Source: Linanthus parryae (lineage: Eukaryota > Streptophyta > Magnoliopsida > Ericales > Polemoniaceae). Taken from it: a stretch of 64,000 bases of DNA. The first letter of the stretch is position 1; each line of letters opens with the position of its first letter. The notes below the pieces were generated by a model. It saw nothing but the letters and a program-made list of their open reading frames with translations, was not told where the DNA came from and made no database searches. The stretch lies in assembly GCA_023055425.1 (NCBI GenBank), contig JALGPY010000010.1, positions 51,931,665 through 51,995,664 on the forward strand. The letters are read 5' to 3'. This document shows, one piece after another, positions 57,328 through 64,000 of this stretch. The position numbers and the translations under genes were made by a program.

Positions 57328-57560
57328 CCGAGCGGTTTGTTGTAATGTTTGGTAATACTTTCCACACGTGTTCGAGTCCCCTCCAAGTAAGTTTTATTTT
57401 TGGTTTCCAATTCTTTTTTTATGACTAATTGTTAAGAGATATAAATGTTTGCCCACACTGAAGTTCAAATTATCACTTGCCCGAGCGGTTAGTTTAGTAA
57501 TCCTTACTACCGTCCTTCCCTTACTACCGTCCTTCCTTACAACCTGTGTTTGAGTTCCCT
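57328..57560 (+). other. two tRNA-like A/B-box modules in the MITE
   Basis: TTGCCCGAGCGGTT (box A-like, as in tRNA-Leu/Ser) is followed 44 bp later by TGTTCGAGTCC (box B-like, 57369-57379). The module recurs at 57477-57560 with GCCCGAGCGGTTAG and a weaker GTGTTTGAGTTCC. The spacing of the first fits a tRNA. Neither folds obviously into a tRNA. Confidence 0.4.
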
Positions 57561-57746
57561 CCCAGGCATTTTTTTTTCTTTTTCTTTTTCTTTTTTCGAC
57601 TTCCTTGATTAAAAGTCCTCAAATTGTAATTCGAGTATTGTTTGCATTATACAGTTATGGTAAAAATTTAGATTAAGAAGCCGAGCGTATAATCGACACC
57701 TCAACCTAATGCAAAAAGTATTCCTTCGATGAAATATAACGACTTT

Positions 57747-57785
57747 TGACTGTTGACTTTGACTTTTAACTTTGACTTTTTGACT
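57747..57785 (+). promoter_or_regulatory. W-box cluster in the MITE
   Basis: TTGACT starts at 57747, 57754, 57760, 57773 and 57780: five W-box cores within 39 bp. Confidence 0.5.
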
Positions 57786-59162
57786 TCATGAAACTTGCCC
57801 CGGCTGACTTGATTTCCTGGCTCCGCCACTGACCACAACTCCCACTCCCTTCTCTCTCTCTCTCTCTCGATTTTGATCCCCCTGCTCTCTCCCTCAGTCT
57901 TGCGGCAGAATCAAGAGGTCAAAGAGGAAGATCCGCCGGTCAGAGTTGTGAACGTGAGGGAGAGACGAGAAACGGTGGTGGCTTTTTGTTGTTTTCCGTC
58001 GGCTGGAGACTGAAGCCTCGGATATTGCCGAGCCGAGAGCGAAGGAGATGGAGTTCAAGTTGGAGGAGACAGTAACTGGTGGCAGCGACTCCCGGTGGTG
58101 TCGGAGTTGCTGCTACGTCTGTGTTTTGTTGCGCAGATCTGAGAGAGAGAGAAAGGGAGTGTAAAGAATGAGGGAAGAGAAAAGTGAAAGAGAAAAAGTT
58201 ACCGTTGTCTCTCTTTTTTTAGAGAATTGTCGTTACCGTTTTTAAGAAAAAATGAATTTTTAATTTACTTCTATTTTTACAGTATCTCTTAAGAAGGAAT
58301 TTCATAAGTAAAACAAGAAAAAAGATTTTTTTAGAGAAGCAAGAAAAATTTGAACTTATAAAACAATAAATTTTGAATCAAGATTTACATTTTACATTGG
58401 TAGAGGCTTGGGTTCCAAGTAAATGCATTGTGATTTAGGTTTAGAGTTCCGTGTCTTTTGATGTTGCAACAACATTGTTTTCTTTTTTTTTTGTTACGTT
58501 AAAATTCACACGCACACTAGTCCAGTGAACGCAGCGTAGACTCAAAAGGCGATTGTAGATGATCAGAGAGATGAAAAAATAGAGTCGAGTTATCCAACCT
58601 CGAATTCATGACCACGACCGAGAACTCACCAAAAGAATGTTTGGAGTTTAGTGTAGATCGAGAAAATGACAATTACAATTTCATATTTATAAATTTTATT
58701 TTTATAAAATTAATAAAAATACATTGTGTATACTCTGATTATGTACTCTCTAAAAAAGCTGTGAATATTAGCTTAATTTAGTTAATGAGGGTAAGTTTAT
58801 TTATTTTGAAATAGTTAAATATGATTATTATATTAAGTAGATTATTTAATTTGGTATACTCAAAGATATTACTATTTTGGTTTTTCTAAAAGAAGATATT
58901 ATTTGTTGGCACTAATTGTAAAATATGAGCATTCCAAGGTTCAAATAGGCAACTAGATATTTTAGAAGGCAAAAAGGGAAGAAATCCTACACCAAGCAGT
59001 GGGCCACACTGCCAGCTCATACGTGGTTAACGGCAGTGGACGGAGGGGCATAAACTGTATTTATTATGACACAAAATAAGGGTGTTCCTTGCAAAACATT
59101 GAAAAGTTAGGGTAGTGCGTGCCTATTTAATATCTTCCGAGGGTGAAAAGTGTGAATTACCC

Positions 59163-59871
59163 TAAAAAGTATTAAGCCCTTTAAATGGAACAAAAAGGGT
59201 AAAAGACTTTGTGTACCCTTGATAATTGGATTAATTCCATCCCGCTACCCTGACGTTTGTAAAAAGACAATGCGCTTACATTTAACGGAATATTTCGTGG
59301 AAACTTAGCACCCTTCTATTATATTCTTTTAGAAAAGTTGTTGATTAATTTTTTCGGACCATATTGCCCCTACGAATTTTTTTTAGCTTTTTGTCAATTT
59401 TTATCACCAAGAACACCAAGAACACAACTACCAAAAAATATCAAAAACTTCAATTTGAATCCAAAACATAAAAAAAAAATCACAGACATAAACACAATTC
59501 GAGGAATTCTCCAATAAGAACACCAACAACATCGCCAAATTACCATTGCCATTCCCAGTAGTACAACATGAGCAGAGAATAATAGAACCAAAAATGATAT
59601 CCGCGATTCTGTTCAATTTGTAATCCAATATAAAAATCGATTGATTCCGTCACGCTAATGAATGAAATGTGACCCATCCAAATCATGGATTCTATTTCGA
59701 ATTCACAACGGTAAAGCTCCAACCATTCGCCGCTGCCTCGATCTTCGCCACAATCACCGCCCCGAGCACATGGAAGTGAACATCGACCCAAAAACCAAAT
59801 TTGTGTGTGTGTGTGAGAGAGAGAGAGAGATAGTCTCTCCTGAATCATTCAACTGGGTATTCTCCTCTGCT
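59163..59871. other. spacer with MULE-like terminus (unit B)
   Basis: Matches 15993-16705. The GGGTAAAAGAC terminus is kept at 59206. A GT/GA microsatellite is at 59802-59832. Confidence 0.35.
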
Positions 59872-60110
59872 TCAGATGCTTGATCTCAGCAATAATCATC
59901 TCACTCGTATGATTCCTCCAAGTCTTCCTAACTCTACCAAGCTTTATAGACTCAATTTTGAATATGAGTTCCCTTTCGGATTCTGTTCCGGGGAGCTTTA
60001 CCAAGTCTTTATCTCTCATTTTCCTCTCTCTGCAACACAATAATGTCTGGGCCTGTTTCTAATTTCAGAGGCGGTTGTAAGCTTCAGATCTTGTGGAAGC
60101 GCCATGCTAG
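59872..60110 (+). pseudogene. IMK2-like LRR receptor kinase fragment (unit B)
   Basis: Counterpart of 16706-16950. Here the LSFSSLQHNN-like piece and the stretch before KLQIL are easier to read. Frameshifted, no kinase domain. Confidence 0.6.
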
Positions 60111-60220
60111 TTTGAATTGCTCGATTTATATAATCACTACCTATTGCTAGTATATTTTAAAGGGAAATAGATTGCATAATTTACACGAATCTACTACAAG
60201 TTATAAGAAACTGTTGAAGA

Positions 60221-60454
60221 TTAAACTGCCAAAAAGAATCTTTTACATAATAGGATATGCTCTCTGATGGCGATCCCAACTGCTACCAACCTGATTATCA
60301 GCCTTGTGAGCTTCATAATATCAGCCTTTTCAACTTCTAACATAGTTTCAATCAAAAATGTAATCGAATGATTGGTCTCCATGAAAAGTGAGTAAACATT
60401 ATGTAATGTGAGAAGACTCCCCGCACCACTCACATTCCCACTTAGAATATTCAA
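60221..60454 (-). pseudogene. L1-type LINE endonuclease start, fragment (unit B)
   Basis: Reads MNILSGNVSGAGSLLTLHNV; same Trp-to-Gly change and same truncation as in unit A, so both predate the duplication. Confidence 0.6.
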
Positions 60455-60465
60455 TTAGAGTGGTA

Positions 60466-61375
60466 GGGCTACTAAAATATTATCAAGCCAATGAAAATAT
60501 CTATGAACCGTAAAATTCAAGGTCATCTCCATGTGCCTTCATCCTCCATAGTCTTGTGGAATGCTCCATGTTGTGACTCTTTTAATTCTTTGGGCTTCTT
60601 TTCTTCAATCTTGGCTATCTATTCTATTTAGTACTATCTTGTAACTAAACTAAATAAATAAATCTCACAATTTGAGAAAAAATATACCGGCTCACAAGCC
60701 GTAAACCCTAATTAATTATTACATCCAATTGATCAGCTCGCAGGCCATAAACAAACCACAAAATTAAAATTTCACAACAAACCACATCTAAGGCCATATC
60801 CAATCACCATACAAAAACACATATACAGTTAAAATCAAATTTTAACGCGCTTGGTCAATTTTAATTGATTTTGGATGTGCTAGAGTCAAAACGGTGCAAG
60901 GGGTCCACCATCAATATAGCTGAACCACCCAAAAAGGACCGAGGCGCGGCCTTGGGCTGGTCGGCCGAACTGCACGCTAGGCCGTCCCGAGCCCTTGGCC
61001 GTGCATTAGCTTGGGCGCCAAGTCAAGTGGGTCGGTCCCTAAGGGGGCCGAACCTCCTTAGGGAATTGTTGCCAAAACAACTCCTTGCCTTGTTACCCAA
61101 GTTTAGTTGTTTCCATGTTTGAAAAAACCCTTGTCCAAGCATGTGCCAAACCCAAGCTCATTGATCCAAAACTTTTCACATCCTATGTGATTCAAACTCA
61201 CTAATTCCTATATCCAATGCAAAATTAGGTCTTGTTTGGTTAAATCACATTCAAGATGAATCCAATATGCTTAATTTGTCGTTTTAACTCAATAATCAAC
61301 AATTAAGTGTGAAAAACAACAAAATCGTAACACATAAACTATGTTATGCACTACGACATGTGGCTCTGATACCAC
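60466..61375 (-). mobile_element. leader of copia-2 with primer site (unit B)
   Basis: The fuller version of the copia-2 leader, including the G/C-rich block (60940-61060) that matches 34320-34500 of copia-1 in reverse, and the initiator-tRNA-Met primer site GGCTCTGATACCAC at 61362-61375. The empty site of element X is at 61242-61247 (GTTAAA against GTTGA in A). Confidence 0.75.
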
Positions 61376-62769
61376 TGTAGGGTTTTGATCATGGATACGA
61401 AGCAAAATAAACAATAATGTATCCAATCAAGACCCTCCAAGGATCACATGAAGAGAATTCATAACGATAGTAAATGATTCATAACAAGTACCTTAGGGGT
61501 CTCCTGTGATGACTTCAAACGCGAATAGTGTCACGTCTCTACAGGTTGATCCACGCCTAGGTTTGAGATCTAGATCCTCCAACTCCTTGTGCTAGCTAGG
61601 ATTGATGGAAGAGGAAGAAGAAATCACGCAACGGAGACCCAAAGAGAGAGGCCGACTGGAAGGGTGGAACGACAAGGGGCTTCGGCCTCTTATTTGTCTT
61701 GCTCTATCCTTGCTCTCTCTCCTACTCAAGTAACGTTATGAGAATTAGTTGTAGGAATGAAGCTAGGTGCATCCTTTATATAGTCTAACAACTCCTTGTT
61801 ACTACATAAAGGCCCTCTCCTAATCCTACTCAAGTTCGGATTAGTCCAACTTGCATATTAGTCCTACTAAGTTAGCAAGTTGTTGCGTTTTGATCCTTCT
61901 AATTAATTAATCAGATTATTTAATTCCCAAGCCTATTTCAATCCATATGGCGTGTGACCCCATAGGTTTCTACTTAGTTGTTAGTAACTATTTACTAACA
62001 TGGAGCGGTGTCTAGCAGCACATCCATTCCACCCAACTAACAGAAATAGTCATCCGACATACCTTGTGAAAGTATTGTCTCATCCCTTTGTCTCCATATC
62101 CGGATTGGACACGAGACATACAAGTCACACTCGTATATCCAATCTTTAATTTCTGGATCCTGGGAATAGCCTTATTTGTGCAAATAACATCAATATCCCA
62201 TATTGAATTATTTGAGTCTGGCAAGACAATTTATAAGAGCCATCTCTCGAGTGGCCGCGGATATTTTCTCCGGTTGTGTGGGAGGGACAAATTCAATCCA
62301 CATCACTACGATCTCTATGCTTGCCTCATATTGTGTCCAATACGCGCCTTTGTAACTACCCTGTCACGGTGTAGCGTTGATGCTACCAAAATACAATTTT
62401 CCACAACTAGATAATCTAGTGACTTCAAGTCTAAGGATGACAATAACGTTGTCACCACGAGAAGCACTTGTGACTTTACATAACATGTATGTAGCCTTCT
62501 CGGAGATGGGTCAATCCAGTATGCAATTACCCTTAATGCATACCCATGTGTTGGATCGTGATTTCTCTATATCAACCCAGCCCCATACTAGTCTATAGAT
62601 AATTGTCTTGTTAATCAGTATAATGGACTATGAATATTTAAGATAAACAACGCAATTGTAAATCTAAGGACTTCATTATTTTAAATATCTCAATAAATAA
62701 TGCAATGAACATTCTAGCCAATTATTGTTCATACTAAACTAGATTGCTTCTAGGGAATCTATTCCAACA
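61376..62769 (-). repeat. LTR of copia-2 (unit B)
   Basis: 1394 bp, counterpart of 46332-47674. Confidence 0.8.
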
Positions 62770-62995
62770 CTTCCTTCCTGATCTTCGTCATAATCTTCTT
62801 CATTTCCCAGGGGTTGAAGTTGATAGGAAGCGCGAAAGCCCCTATTAGACAAGGAACTAAAAGCTGTTGAGTTTCGTTACAGTAGTTATCTTCAAAGATC
62901 TCCACTTGTTCTTCGATCGTTGTCAATGGAGGTAGTCGGCGTAGTCCCGGTGAGCGATCCCTGTCCGCCATCTTTGCGGCCCTTGAAGTCTCCAA
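62770..62995 (-). pseudogene. L1-type ORF1 N-terminal fragment (unit B)
   Basis: Counterpart of 47675-47876 with an upstream in-frame extension (METSRAAKMADRDRSPGLRR). The same DUF4283-like stretch ends at the copia-2 LTR. Confidence 0.45.
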
Positions 62996-64000
62996 AAAGC
63001 TCGGAGCGTGCTTACCCTAAAACCTTTTTCACAGTTTCATATTCAGACATATAATTTTAAATGTCATGTACAAATATAGTGAAAGTAATTTATTCATTTT
63101 TCTCATTGAACTATTTTTTATTATGAAGTTTAACAAAAAATGATATGATAGAGGATCCCTAAGTAATAATATTTCAAGTTATATTATTACTCGTGACAAC
63201 TAGTTGATAATGTCAAATAAAAATATACATATCCTTAAATATGCGAATATTTTTATCTATGTAAACACAATGGGCCGGTTCAGGCCGTGTTTGGGGCTAG
63301 CCATAGAAACCCTAGCCCAGCCCAAAAACATTCGTGCAAAAGAATTTAGCCCGAGCCCAACGATTTTAAGACACTATTAAGCCTAAGCCCTAATATTTCC
63401 TGGCTAGGCTGGAAATGACTGGGCTGGGCGGGCTTTTCGGGTCACCGGGCCGATGGTGAGCACTAAGTTTCAACCTGTGATTATCAATGATGAAATATAT
63501 TTATTGACTGGCCAAATAAGTAGTCAAAAAAAGTTTTCTTACAAGTATCACCACCTCGAACTCTAGCAGTGTAATGTGCTAGTCAATGGAGCCTGACGGG
63601 AAAGAAACCTGAGAAATGTTGTGGTTTTATTTGCAGTATTACAGACTGCAATAGGAAAGTAATAGTGATTGTCTAACAACTTAAGACAATTTATGGGACT
63701 TAGAGGTGCACAAAAGAGGGAGAGCCAATGATCAAGAAGAATGAAGCTTCGTTTCTTCAGCAAATGAAGTATCGCAATCACTTGTTCTTCAGAAAGGGTT
63801 TGGTTACATAGAAACAGAGCCGTGATGCGTAGTGATTAAATAAACAACTGAGAAATCATCTTCTCCACCGCATCTCCATAGAAAATTTGAAGAGTTAGAG
63901 AAGAGAGGACACTGTAATTCGCAGTGGAGGCGGAGGCGGAGGCGGTTGTCGTCACCAATTCCGTCGCAAATCGGTCCCAGTCACCAAGGACTTCGTTTCC
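62996..64000. other. unit B right spacer
   Basis: Matches 47877-48906. The GGGCTGGGCGGGC-rich, MITE-like stretch is at 63270-63455. A GGCGGAGGC run near 63925 is one unit longer than in A. No gene recognised. Confidence 0.4.

Larger units (their letters stand above)
57167..57831. mobile_element. hAT-type MITE inside the MULE
   Basis: 665 bp with terminal inverted repeats CAGGGGCGGAGC / GGCTCCGCCACTG and the perfect 8-bp duplication accacaac (57159-57166, 57832-57839). Unit A has the empty site. There is no transposase. The interior holds a C22 run (57283-57304), two tRNA-like modules and a W-box cluster. Confidence 0.9.
56741..59162. mobile_element. MULE, possible gene-capturing (unit B)
   Basis: Same element as 14245-15992, enlarged by the hAT MITE. 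The flanks TAAAAAATA and TAAAAAGTA match at 8 of 9 positions, as expected for a Mutator-type target duplication. Confidence 0.7.
49845..64000 (+). repeat. duplicated unit B (continues past window)
   Basis: Matches unit A from 5791 on. It lacks the TRIM element and element X, and has a solo LTR (53354-53980) and a hAT MITE (57167-57831) that A lacks. Small indels are frequent, so the duplication is not recent. Confidence 0.85.

Overview
The window is repeat-rich intergenic DNA from a flowering plant, most likely a eudicot. I infer this from Athila-type and Tat-type Ty3/gypsy elements, SIRE-like and other Ty1/copia elements, a MULE, a hAT MITE, L1-type LINE fragments and plant gene fragments. 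I see no complete housekeeping gene, no rRNA or tRNA gene and no CRISPR array. The only undamaged non-transposon ORF is a 168-codon B3-like protein at 9470..9976 (minus).

Layout. 1..~2476 is the 3' end of an Athila-like element (A1, plus strand; its 3' LTR starts at 875). It lies in a broken SIRE-like copia element on the minus strand (gag remnant 2545..4248, 5' LTR 4305..5790). From 5791 on, the DNA is a large direct duplication. Unit A is 5791..17787 plus 46195..~49844; unit B is ~49845..64000 and runs off the window. Each unit holds three B3-like gene copies (two plus, one minus), a MULE with 9-bp target duplications, a fragment of an IMK2-like LRR receptor gene, L1 fragments and one LTR plus leader of a copia element (copia-2). 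The units differ by clean insertions whose empty sites survive in the other unit. A carries a 1.85-kb TRIM-like element (6562..8413) and the nested cluster at 17788..46194. B carries a solo LTR (53354..53980) and a hAT MITE (57167..57831).

The nested cluster is a Tat-like gypsy element X (LTRs 17788..18395 and 45587..46194, target duplication gttga, minus strand). It has lost most of gag-pol but keeps a spliced gene on the opposite strand. Two later elements landed in that antisense gene. One is a 13.2-kb Athila element B (18994..32212, target duplication tagat) with an intact 1802-aa gag-pol and a 558-aa ORF in the env position. The other is an 8.2-kb copia-1 (32453..40642, target duplication aaaag) with a decayed interior. 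By-eye LTR divergence (X about 5%, copia-1 about 2-3%, Athila B about 0.5%) agrees with the nesting order.

The most striking signal is regulatory. Athila B carries 42 copies of a short palindrome of the form TGCGTT-NN-AACGCA: 12 in each LTR and 18 just upstream of the env-like ORF. Most are paired at 19-22 bp, with a recurring 21-15-21 pattern. Each array starts 84-85 bp upstream of a TATA box. The A1 LTR carries an array of the same geometry built from an unrelated palindrome (GTCTTCG-NN-CGAAGAC), placed about 75 bp upstream of its TATA-like box and preceded by nine W-box cores. This looks like a conserved promoter architecture whose DNA motif has been swapped, with a second copy installed as an internal promoter for the env-position gene.
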